From contig OZ037842.1 in the NCBI GenBank assembly GCA_964035575.1, positions 1,612,001 to 1,676,000 of the forward strand: a stretch of DNA of 64,000 nucleotides. The letters are read 5' to 3'. The notes beneath the pieces are model-generated. The model saw nothing but the letters and a program-made list of their open reading frames with translations, did no database searches and was not told the origin of the DNA. Position numbers and translations under genes: made by a program. Positions 34,057-44,900 of the stretch are shown here, one piece after another; position 1 is the stretch's first letter, and each line of letters begins with the position of its first letter. This stretch comes from Rhynchopus sp. YZ270_cl-10. Taxonomy: Eukaryota > Euglenozoa > Diplonemea > Diplonemida > Diplonemidae.

Positions 34057-34542
34057 ATGTTGCGCGGAACGGTCATCCAGAAGATTGTATCAGGTGGACA
34101 GACCGGTGCGGATAGGGCTGGGCTGGACGCAGCTGTAGCGTTGCGTCTTGCCCTGGGGGGGTGGTGCCCGAAGGGGAGACGTGCAGAGGACGGTCCTATC
34201 GACGCGAAGTACCCTTTGGTTGAGACACCGCGCAGTGCGTACACACAGCGTACGGAGTGGAATGTTCGCGACTCTGATGCTACTCTTGTCTTAGTGTGGG
34301 AGAGGCTTATCCCAGGTGGTGGGACCGAACTCACAGTGAAGCTTGCTAAGAAACACAACAAGCCTGTTCTCGTGGTGGATGTCTCAGAAAAACGGTCGCA
34401 AAACACACAACAATGTCTCGAAGACTTTGTATCAAACAATTCTGTCAAGGTGCTCAACATTGCTGGTCCACGTGAGTCCACAACGGTGCCTGTATATGAA
34501 CCCTGTCTCGAGTATCTGACGTCGCATCTTCAAAGGTTGTGA
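34057..34542 (+). CDS. Putative molybdenum carrier (SLOG-superfamily, bacterial type)
   Basis: An intronless 161-residue protein with a Rossmann-like SLOG fold. SGGQTGADRAGLDAA (residues 12-26) is the family's phosphate-binding signature. GGWCPKGRRAEDGPIDAKYP and ETPRSAYTQRTEWNVRDSD follow in the expected order, and GGGTELTVKLAKKHNKPVLV provides the second glycine motif. This is the family annotated as putative molybdenum carrier, common in bacteria. The name comes from family annotation, and the true ligand may be a nucleotide. Length matches bacterial members, with no targeting signal. Intron absence and bacterial-type family suggest horizontal acquisition, but codon use looks like neighbouring genes, so it is not recent. 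Its neighbours do not form an operon. A molybdate-type transporter lies 12 kb upstream. Confidence 0.88.
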   Translation: MLRGTVIQKIVSGGQTGADRAGLDAAVALRLALGGWCPKGRRAEDGPIDAKYPLVETPRSAYTQRTEWNVRDSDATLVLVWERLIPGGGTELTVKLAKKHNKPVLVVDVSEKRSQNTQQCLEDFVSNNSVKVLNIAGPRESTTVPVYEPCLEYLTSHLQRL

Positions 34543-35423
34543 GGAAAAAGAGAGAGATGGAGGGGGGTTTTGTGTGTTCCCAATGCAGGCGCTGTCCACT
34601 AGTGTAGAGAAAGGAAAGAATGCGTGGACTATTCTAGCCCCGGTTTGCGTGTTTGGGTGGGCCCTCAGAGGGTTGCGCAGCGTGATGTAGCGTTGTGATA
34701 TGTATTGTTCCTGACCTTTGAATTTGGTTAATCCCCAGCCAATTCGGGCTGGGGAAATGTGTTAGCTTTTTTTCTCGGTGCGTAGAAGCGTTTTCACTGA
34801 GTTTTCTTACCCTTGACTCAATTTAATTAAAACACTCTGAAAGTGACAACCCAGTTTCACGACCTTCAGTTCTGATGTCTATTGGGACATTGGACACTGT
34901 CTTATTCAAGGATATCTCTAAATCCGACCTTTTTTTTTGGCCAAATTCCAAAATCCCAATCCCAATGCACAATTAGAAAAATTCCTGACAATGATGTCTT
35001 ACAAAAATAAAAGTAGTATTGGGAAAAACAGTACCCCCATCCTTCTCTTGTATGTACCGCGACACTATGCAGTGCCCCTTTTTGTGCTATGTTCTGATGC
35101 ACAGAAGAGTGGCAGCGGGATGTTGTGCGAATTCGGTCTAACTCAGTAGTGCATTTGTCTCTCAATGTGTACGTAGTATGCTGTAGCCTCTGACGCCTTC
35201 TGAAATGACATGGTTGGTTCCGTTCAAAAAGGACAAGGTTTGACCAGGTTTGGGCTGGCTGGAAGCCCCCCTGCGGTGCTGATTCGCATTGTACTCAAAA
35301 CACCCTTCTTCACGGTGGACTCCTTCTGGCAAAGGGCAAGTAAAAAATATCTTAAATCACCACACACTCAGGATAATATTACAAAGCAAACCAAAGGAGG
35401 CAAAAAAGAAAAATACAGTAACA
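34543..35423. other. Spacer with a perfect stem-loop
   Basis: No gene seen. CCCCAGCC and GGCTGGGG form a perfect 8-bp stem at about 34735-34756, roughly 190 bases after the carrier gene. The sequence before 35424 is A-rich and has no clear pyrimidine-AG acceptor close to the start. Confidence 0.5.
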
Positions 35424-38400
35424 ATGTTGCGCCTGAGCGCAGCAACGATGTTGCGTCTAAGCGGAAGCCTGGCGCTGCTCGCCACTGCAGCAGCGCTGCA
35501 GGACTGTGGGTACTGTGCAGGACGCTGGCACGACGAGGCGTCGGATGACTGGATGCACGTGGCGGAGGACAGCTGCATGCTGACGAGCAAGTACGGAGCG
35601 GTACAGATGGTCGGTGTGCAGGTGACACCTGCGTCTGGGATTCTGAAGACCCTCGGGATCACAGGGGAGTTCAATGAGGCGACGATGTCGATCAGGTGGA
35701 GCAACGGTGTTGCGTGGAACATGCTGCCTGCATCGGGCATGAGTGGCGGTGGTGGTGGTGGTGGTGGCAGTGGCAGTGGCAGTGGTGTGGACAGCAGGGT
35801 GGTGCAGCTGGAGATGCTTGTGGAGAAGCTTTTTGGCGAGACGCAAGCACTGCGCGAGGCAGTTGCCTCTCTGTCGACGTGCAGCGGGTGTCCCTTGGCC
35901 AATGGCACTGCCTCGCCTGGCGAGACGTCTGTGCCCGACACAAACTCCCCACCAGGGATGACACGTGCTCCTCCCACCAAGGCACCGCTCACACCTGCAC
36001 CCCGCACAGCCGCACCCCCTACCATGGCTCCGCTCACACCTGCTCCACTCACTCCTGCACCTCCCACAGTCGCACCACCGACAGTTGCACCACCGACAGA
36101 CGTACCCGGCGTGAGCCCAACCACAGACGAGCTGCAGCAGCTTGCCGCACGTGTTGACATCCTTGAGCAGTCGCCTGGGAAGGCAGGACGTGACGGCTAC
36201 TGCGCAGTTGAGCCGAACATGACGTGGACGTACGTGCCTGTCGCACGCTACCCGAGAACGGTGTCCGGGCGCGAGTGTGTGACGGGAGCCATCTCGCCAC
36301 GTGGGCCACCCGGCTCGGCAGGCAAGCCGACAATGATGACGACGCCGTTCATGACGGAGGCGAAGTGCAAGTGGGGGTCTGCGATCCACGCAGACGCGAT
36401 CTACGCGTACACGGGCGACGAGATGGTGTTCTGGCGTGCGGGTGATAAGAGGTACAACGTCTACCAGTTGAAGAACAAGCCGTCGTGGGACAACTGCGAC
36501 TTCGAAGGTGCAACGCTGTTGGCAGGGCAGCTCGACCTTGAGGCAAAGGAGGCTGCTGGGAACAACTTCACGATTGTGCTGGACAAGCCTGGTGCGTACT
36601 ACTTCGCCTCGGACACGGCAGGCAAGGTGGGCGACGAGCGCAAGGAGAACTGCTGGCACTACAGGTCTGATGGAACGTACCCAGGTCAAAAGAGCAACTG
36701 GGGACGTGGTGTGAAGATGGCTGTGATCGTGCTGGAGCCCTCGAAGGAAGTGCTTGCCGAATGTCCTCTTTACGATGCGTCGAAGTTTGGTGTGAGCGGC
36801 GGGCAGGCAGCAGACTCGGAGTCTGTGGAGAGGCTGAAGGGTGCTGTGGGTGCCATCAGCCGCCAACTCATCCAGTACGAGGTGCGTCTGCAGGAGCGTG
36901 TGCGTGCCCAGGGTAACAGCGGCATCACAGTGACCCGTGCGAAGGGACAGGGCAGCGACGCATATTTCCAAACGTCCTTCGTTGGCTCTGGCCCAGGTAA
37001 CGCACACAACCACGCAGACAACAAGCTCACGATCGGCCTTGGTGAGTTTGGTGCGGTGCTGAACGGTGTGCAGTTCACGACACGTCACAACGACTACTCG
37101 CTTGTGCAGCCAGACGAAACGAAGACAGAGGAGGAGTACATGAGCACGTGGCCCACCAAGTCCAGGGCCATCGACCTTCCGGGCGTGCCGCAGTCTGTGC
37201 TTGACAAAGGCTCGGTGAACGACCAGATTGTGGAGATGCGCGAGTACTTCCGTGCCTTCCACGAGCAGGACTCGTCCATCCGTGCTGACTACGACAAGTA
37301 CTTCAAGGCGAACCTGTGCTACCTGGAAGGCACCTGGACAGAGGCACAGGAGAGCGTGGCAGAGCCGTTTGCCTCTGACCGTCACCACATCGATGCAGAC
37401 ACGTGGGAGGACCTGCACGCGAAGACGAACTACCTTTTCAACAACGGACAGAAGTCTTCAGCAGAGAACCTTCCGTTCCTTCCCACCGCCTTCCGTGCCA
37501 TGCGTGAGTCCACCACAGGTGACACATTTGAGCCGAGAACGGCGCAGTGGTTCTACCGCATCAACTGCGTCCCGATCAACGAAAAGGTGTCGACGAAGCG
37601 CTTCCGTGCCGCGAACGCACTGCACCTGCAGTTCTCTCGCACTAAACCTGCAACGAAGAAGTCTGTGGCAGACACGTCGCGTGGGATGTTTGAGCTGAAC
37701 CCCACTCTGCGTGAGAGATACGACGACGAGAAGGAATGGCCACGTGGCGGGACAAGCCTCGAGTTCCTGGACCAGCTCATGCAGCAGATCCCTGGGTTCA
37801 ACGGTCCCAAGGCGTTCCTGGACGACAAGTCCTTTGGGCCGACGTGCACAAACCACAACGGATCTGGTGAACTGAACTCTGCACGCTACTCGCGCTACTA
37901 CGCCATTTCCGGCAAGGACGCGATGGGGAACGAGAAGAAGAAGCGTTCGTACAACGATCTGCTTTTTGCTGCACAGACCACACACAAGAGAGTGAGTCCG
38001 CAGGAGGCGTGCCAGGACTACGCCGACAACGACTTCGCCACGAGCGACGACAAGGCGCGTGTCAAGGAATGTGCAGCGATCAAGGACAAGTTCGACTGCT
38101 TCGGACACGCGAAGTGGGAGGGCGATGCGGACACTGGATCCTCAAGCGCGAAGTGTGTGTGGACAGGGAAGTGTGTGTACAAGAAGTGCTGGACACAGCG
38201 TTGGTCGTACGCAATCCCACTTGAGATCATCTACACGACACCCCTCACGGAGTGGAACCCCTACAACATCGACTACTTCGAGAAGGGGACCGACGAGTAC
38301 AACAACGTCAACTCGAACGGCAAGAAGGGTACGGAGAGCGCACCCTACGAGGGGTCGCGCAGGAACGTGTTCTTCCGCACACCTGCAGACTTCTTCAGCA

Positions 38401-39266
38401 AGGATCTTGCGGACCGCGACGCTGCCGACACCTCTGGTGGTGAGACATATGTGAAGGACAAGAGAGGCACCACGCGCAAGGTATGTAATATGCGATGTGA
38501 CCAACATTCCCACACAAACACGTCGAACACAACCTCACATCCACAGGTGCGTGCATCGGGACACTGGCTGATGTTCCCCGAGATTGCAGGCGTTGGGCAC
38601 GTGAGACAACGTTACCCTATCATGCCAATCCACGAGTCCGGTTCCTCGACGTGGAAGGAGACAAAGGCTGTGCAGGAGCTTGTGATGGGGAAGGAAAGCA
38701 GCCAAGCGATCAAGGACATTATTGCAGAGTACCGTGCAGGGTCGTATGGGGCAGAGCTGATCCTCATGTCTGGGGCGGGACACGAGCACAGGGTATGGGA
38801 TTGGTTTATTGCATTTGTCATATGTTGACACTCCTCTACTCCCCTGCTGGATTTACATGAGTTCTTTTTGATTTGTTTTTGCTACCAACTATTGTGAACA
38901 GATCTCGCTGAGCTCGAACGACATGAACCGTCTTGTGAAGAAACAGATAACGACGATCAGGAAACTCAGCACCACAGACGTGTCGCACATGCACTACGTC
39001 GAGGTACGTGCCACCACACCACACCACACATGCTTTCCACAACCAACCAAACACACCACACACTCCAGGTGAGCTACGACGAGGCAAGAGGCAGCGGAAA
39101 GGAGTTCGACCTGAACTGGTGCACAACTGTGACCGCACAAAGCTCTGAGTCCTGCCCAAGTTCAGTTGCCTCTGACCCCACAAAGTGCGGGAAGACGAAG
39201 TCTGGCTTCGACTGCTGCTACGGAAAGTGCCCCGACAACCACCCCAATGTGGAGTTGGTGGTGTAG
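35424..39266 (+). CDS. Large secreted protein with a cupredoxin-like domain
   Basis: Exons 35424-38480, 38547-38792, 38902-39003 and 39069-39266 give 1200 residues. The ATG at 35424 is chosen because it opens a signal peptide (MLRLSAATMLRLSGSLALLA, cleavage probably after TAAA). Then come a Cys-containing segment, a poly-Gly/Ser linker (about 108-122) and a Thr/Pro/Ala-rich mucin-like stretch (about 180-235). Next is a short collagen-like PRGPPGSAGK and a cupredoxin-like domain (about 310-440) with AIYAYTGDEMVFWRAG, YNVYQL, NNFTIVLDKPGAYYFAS and a C-W-H…M end. The usual HN motif reads YN, so copper ligation may be altered. The remaining 750 residues are rich in aromatics, His and Cys pairs and match no family I can name. 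The first intron (66 nt) is in frame without a stop. Confidence 0.88.
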
Positions 39267-40585
39267 GACAGTGTTCTGCTCTGCTGTGCTGTAAGGTGTC
39301 CACACACGACCACTACCCCGCTTCGCTGTTGGGGGAGTCGCGATAGATGTGTGTTTGTTCTTTCGTTGTTATCTTATCATTACTTCACGTGTGTTTCCTT
39401 TCAAGAAGGTGCACCCTTCGGTGTGCCGTTCTTCATTATTGCCATTGCAAACAGTTTCCTTGCTCTGCATCAAACAGCAACGATCAAGACCCCAGGACCT
39501 GTTATTTTGTTTTTGTTTTTGGTTTTTTTTTTCTTTTGCACTGCCCATTGGTTTGTGGAAGATGCAAACGTCGGTATTCTATTCCTTACTTGACGTCTAC
39601 TATGTGTACCGTGTGGTGCACGCTTCTTATCTAGGAATCTATTATCTAGGAAGTATTGCTTCATTTTTTTTTTGCCTCTCTTTTTTGGAAATACACTCAA
39701 TTGCAATACTGCTACGTAGCTTTACGAAAGAAGGATTGATAAAGGCAACAGTTGTTTGCCATGTACTCTGCTCAACCCCGTCACCACTATTGAGGCAGTT
39801 GCACCGTTGGTGCTGCCGTTAGCGTGAATGCCCCACAGCAGATGAGTGTGGCTGCCTCAAAGCTGGCACACAGCGGGATGGGTGTTGGGCAGGCTATGCG
39901 TCACTTTCTGTTTGTTTGTTGCTACGTCTTTCTTGGTATGTTAGGCATTGATTGGTCTGGTCAAATAATAATGTGTGCAATACAAGGGCTGTTTCACTAC
40001 AGGGCCTTTGCAAAGACACCACAAGGTGAAGGTCTTGGCATGTTTCTCTTTTTTTGTGCTAAGAAACGACAATGTGCTGTGCTCAAATTCAGCTTCATGC
40101 AAGCCTCTGTTGAAGTGCTTCTCCACTGCTGGTTGGTTGTTTGTCCTGTGTGCGTGTAGCTTTCATTTCATCCTGTTCCCCCAGGAATTCCCCTCCCCAC
40201 TGTTGGCAAAATAAAGTACGAACACGAAAAGGGTAAGCGTGCAGAACGTAGCTTCCAATACCCAAGGACTTTTCTGTCTTTTTTTTTTAAAAATTATTCC
40301 TCCTAACCTTGCTTTAAAGGAGAAATAGTATTACCGGGTACGGTCGCCAATCATCCCTCAAACAGGAGGATTGTGCAATCAACGAAAACAACATTACTTA
40401 CCTACCGATCCTATTTTATTGTTGTGTATTCTGCACGACTGATCGTGTTCCGTTTATGTACGTTTACGGCCATTTCTTTACGTTGCTTCTTCATCGTTGC
40501 ATGTTCCCAGCATTGTCAGCGTTAGTTTTTTTTATTATTTTGCTGCAGGCGTTTGACACGTTCTCAGCCCTCTGACTATTATTTT

Positions 40586-40622
40586 AGGTGACTAAGCATA
40601 GGCTTAGGTTCCTCTTTTAAAC
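40586..40622 (+). repeat. Dispersed hairpin copy (CTAAGC, short loop)
   Basis: TAGGTGA, CTAAGC, loop ATAG, GCTTAG, GTTCCTCTTTTAAAC. The inner stem is perfect with a shortened loop. Confidence 0.65.
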
Positions 40623-41082
40623 ATTTGTTTTTATTTGCGTTATTGGTGTGGCTGAAACCAGCTATTTTGCCTAAAAGTCCACAAACTTGTACATTTTTTT
40701 TTTTGGGCTCGGACACATCAGTCATTTGTTTTTTATTTGTTTGCTGCAATAATAACTTCACTTTTGTTTTGTTTCACAACGGCTATTGTGTTGGGTGCGG
40801 ATGCTTTCTTCACTCCTTCGCAAAATGCACCCATTTATTCCCGGTGGAGTGTCTTGCTGTGCGTCCGCGGTTGCACAGTCAAGTTCATTTCGAATCATGA
40901 GAGGCCTGGTATGACGTGGTGCAGTGTTTAGCCCCTTCGGGATGCTCACTGAACCACCCTGCACTACCACCACACATCACTTTTTATTTTGTTTATTTTT
41001 GCTTTACGCTGTCTATTGGTTCTTTGTCACATCTGCCTCCATTGCGGGGTACTCAACAACAACAATGAATCTGACTCTTATT

Positions 41083-41730
41083 CAGGCCCTTAGGGTGGTA
41101 CTTTTTGCTGGTCAGCGGACCAGCAACCCTAGGTATTGCTGGTCCGGGTCTAAAAAAAAAAAAATAACAATAGATTTTTTTTGAGATTTTTTTTTGAGAA
41201 TCCCACCAGAACAGTCGGGTGTGTCACAGATGCAGAGACCCTGGGGGCTCAAGGGTACACCGTGGGAGACCAGAACGCGACTCAATTGGTCAAACGCCGA
41301 AGGAAAAGGAAGCATGCAGCATGGCGAAATAAAAAAAGTAGCGTACCGTGCGCCTGCGGCGCAATCTTGCCAACCCACCTTCCTATGACATAGTTTGGCA
41401 GTTAAAATGTGCCATTTTAAGGGAATTTTTTTGAAATGTTGCGTACCGTGGCTTCGCCTGGAACCTTTGGGTGCCATGACCGCCGCTTCTTTTATAGATG
41501 TACTGAGGTTACTGATACGAAGGCTGACACCCACTACGGCTTGTGGTTCACCCTCCCCACCCGCCTTTCACGATTTTGTGCATCAGAGGGGAGAAAGCGC
41601 GTCACCTCCCTGCAGTGGCAGGGAGTCTTTTTTTACCACTGTGTGCTTTTCACCTGTTTTTTGCATTGACCAGCAAACCGGGTTTGGACCAGCAGTTGGC
41701 GGCTACCCCCCCGACCACCCTAAGGCCCTG
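41083..41730. mobile_element. Non-autonomous hAT element (MITE)
   Basis: A 648-bp element with 17-bp terminal inverted repeats CAGGCCCTTAGGGTGGT and ACCACCCTAAGGCCCTG (one mismatch). Perfect 8-bp target duplications CTCTTATT lie at 41075-41082 and 41731-41738. CAGG ends plus an 8-bp duplication are diagnostic of hAT transposons. Subterminal GCTGGTC/GACCAGC motifs occur near both ends (41110-41150, 41665-41695) and could be transposase-binding sites. It encodes no transposase. It lies about 190 bases upstream of the giant zinc-finger gene. Confidence 0.9.
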
Positions 41731-41926
41731 CTCTTATTCTCTCCAAAAAAAAAAATAATGTGCATTTTTTACCATTGATTCACCCGACCAAAATCCTTCC
41801 ACACTCCACTCCCCACCTTTCCCTTTTCAAGGCGACACATAGGGAAATTATTTTAACCTTTTTTCCCCTCTGTTTCGGGTATTTTTGCCATTCCCAAACT
41901 TCACAAAATAGGAAGAGTTTTCCTTT

Positions 41927-44900
41927 ATGATTCCTCAGGCAGTGGAGGCCGCACCAAGAGACGTGGCATCCCCGAGGGATCCTCCCTGGAACGGCGCCCA
42001 CCCTACGTCACGACAGAAGCATGCGCACCTTAAGGCACAACGCCATCCTATTCGCCCAAAAAACCCAAAGCAGAGGACTCAAATGGACAATCAAACGCCA
42101 CAGAGACAAAAGAGCCGCCTGACAAAGGTGCGCCGCTTGCCAAATCAACGTGCGAACTTTGGGGAAATATTTGAGACAGTTCTGTCACCCAGGGCGTCGC
42201 CGCGGAAGGGTAGCGTAAAGGCATTTCGTAGTGTGGTCGACAGTGTGGACCCTCTGCTGCACTGCTACGCTGATGACCTTGCGTGGCAAGAGACTTTGGA
42301 TGCGATGTGCCTGCGTGAGGAGCGTTTGAAGCAAAGCTTTGAGACGTTGCTGCTGACAGGGTCGACGCAGACATCCGGACCACTGGCATTGGAGACACGG
42401 CATAGTGGTGCGTTGACATGCTTTGCAACAGATGAGAGCGATGGTAGTGACAGCCTTGACGGGACTGCACACAAGGTGGCATGCCTCAGCACGTCGCTCA
42501 TCGCTCAGGTGAAGCAACGCATTGAAGACGGCAAACAGCAGCTTTGGGACACCGACGCAGGTGAACGTGGTGCGGTGACCTCTGCAGAGAAGGGTGTCTT
42601 GCTCACAGAGCTGGTCAATGCACATTCACACTCCGATATCCATCTCTTCACAGCAACCTGCCAGACATTAGTCAACCTTTATGGCTTTCATGAAGAAACC
42701 TCTGAGCTGTGCTTTGACGCAACCGAAGAAAGAGAAGATGAAGACAAAGAACAGCCACAAATCGCCCACAAAGATCCAGTAGGCTTCACCGAAGAAACCC
42801 TGAGAGAGCACGACTGCAAACGCCTCGTCTTTTCACATTCTCCAGACGATGTGTACCCATTATCGCAGATGGCACGCAAAAAGGCGTTGCGCGCATTATG
42901 GGGCACACAACGCAGCTTCATAGACATCACACCGCCCGGCATGGTACCTGCCCGCTCTGTCGTCCCCTTCTCTTCTGACAGCCCCTCTCTTAGCTTCAAC
43001 AACACGACCTTACAGCAGATGGTGTCAGAGGTGGGGGTGCATTTACGGGATGTTTTTTGTGGGAGGTTTCGGCATCGTTTGGGCAAGGTTGTGAGAACAC
43101 TACTTACCTTAGAACGCGAGAAGGAAGGGGACGCGGTGCACGAACTGCTGGAGAATGTGTACTATCTGAGGGACACACCCAATACAAACACTAACACAAC
43201 TGATGCAAAGCGACGGTCACGCGAGGAAGAGGACAGACGCCGCAGACTGCACAGTGGCTGTCTTCTTGAGGAGCCCCTCTGCGCACACGATGGCACCCTC
43301 CTGCGAGACTACTACCCAAAGAAATGCGTTAGTGCGCACGCCCTCCTCAGCACCTCTATCGAAGCCGCCTATCAGGAATACCGTGAACAGGTCCCCCACC
43401 TCCCCTGCGGGGGAGACCCTTCGAAGCTCTCAGTATTCTGCCTGCTGCTTTCCACGACGTCATCTGCGGAGGCAGTCTCGAAGCTTCTCTTTATGCAAAG
43501 TGTTCCAGAAAATAACCGAGCGGAATCTAAATTAAAGGGTTTGGGTCAAATTGGTGCGACCCTGCAGCATGCGTTGGATGTAGTGATGGCAGATGCGTTC
43601 TTTGATGCGTTTGGGTTGGACTGCGATGACAGCAGTGAGGAGGAGGGTGAGGTGAAGGAGATGGTCACGAAGGCGTCGAATTTGAAGAGGATTCAAACGG
43701 AGTTGCGGGAGAAGCTGTTGTTTGAGAAAGAGTTTGTGCGTGCAATGCGTGATGTGGAGGCGGAGGCGAAGGCAGAGAATGGCAGTGCCACGTCCGATAG
43801 CGAGGACGACAGTGAATCCAGCCGCCAAGATAAAAGGCGTGCCGCACCCACCCAAGAGGAGGTAGCGGCTGCCACAGCTGACCTCAAAAAATGGATAAAA
43901 GTCTTCTTCTGTGCACTCTCCGCGCTCGAGACAGAGCACCGCACAGAGCTGCCCAAGGCTGCAACCCAGCACCACGCACTGTTTGAAGAGGAAGCTCCGT
44001 TGTTCACATCCTCCTCCATTGCGTTGCCGCGTGATAAGGATGTCACCAATACAACAGCACCGGTGACAGGAGCAGCAAAGGTTACGAAAATTGCGGTGCC
44101 GGTACCAAGCATAGCGGGGGCAGCGAAGTCTGCAGCAAAGGCAATCCCGATGACAACGATATCAGGGACGGCAGCATCAGTGGCAGCAGCAGCGACACCA
44201 ACGGTAGCGAAAGCAATACCGATGACAAAGCCAACCATGGCAACGCCTACTCCAACGCCAGCAGCGATCGCAGCAGTCGCATTGGCAGCAGCAGCCGCAG
44301 CAGCAGACATCTCACACAGCACTGAGGGCGGCCTCCACATCCACGGCCTCTCCTTTGCACTGCCCCCGGTCAACGGAGTGCGGCATGTCTACTTTGGCCC
44401 GTTCTCCGTTATATCACATCCCCGACGTGTACGCGAGGGTGCAGACTTCTGCAGCACGCTCCGCCGGGTAACAGCACACATCGTCACACAGTCGCGTGAA
44501 CGGCAGCTTCTCTCCAGCCAACGCCACCTCGCTGCCCACGGACACACCGTCGCAGAACGGTCTCTGCACACTGCCGACACGCTGTCCTGCGTCCTTGCAC
44601 AATGGGACGCACGGGTGACACGCCCCCTTGCGATTCGCGCACCGTTCATCCCTCTGACGCTCAACAACGAAGACATGCTTCGGGGGCGTGCCTTGCAGGC
44701 ATGCAGACGGGGGGACAACCACTTCAAGGACTTCTTCGACAACACACCTTTGAACGAGTACTCCCGCATCCAGGGTGCTTTGTGGGGGCTGTACTACGAC
44801 AAGCAGGGCGACGTTTTGGACGAGCTCCTGGACAACCTCAAGAGCACCGACGGTGGCACCAACGTGGTCCCCATTTCTCTGTGTGCTGCGACACACCGCC

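Larger units (their letters stand above)
39267..41926. other. Spacer with hAT-type MITE
   Basis: No supportable gene. Small open frames at 39349-39822 and 39824-40159 lack ATG context or similarity. It contains a dispersed hairpin (40586-40622) and a 648-bp DNA transposon (41083-41730). AAAATAG ends at 41911, 15 bases before the next start codon. Confidence 0.5.

Noticed and set aside
35457-37418. Minus-strand open frame of 653 codons
   Set aside because: Antisense shadow of the secreted cupredoxin-like protein, with no start context or recognisable domain.
39349-40159. Open frames downstream of the secreted protein
   Set aside because: They are hydrophobic readings of T-rich DNA starting at GTG or in poor context, with no motif and no splice partner.
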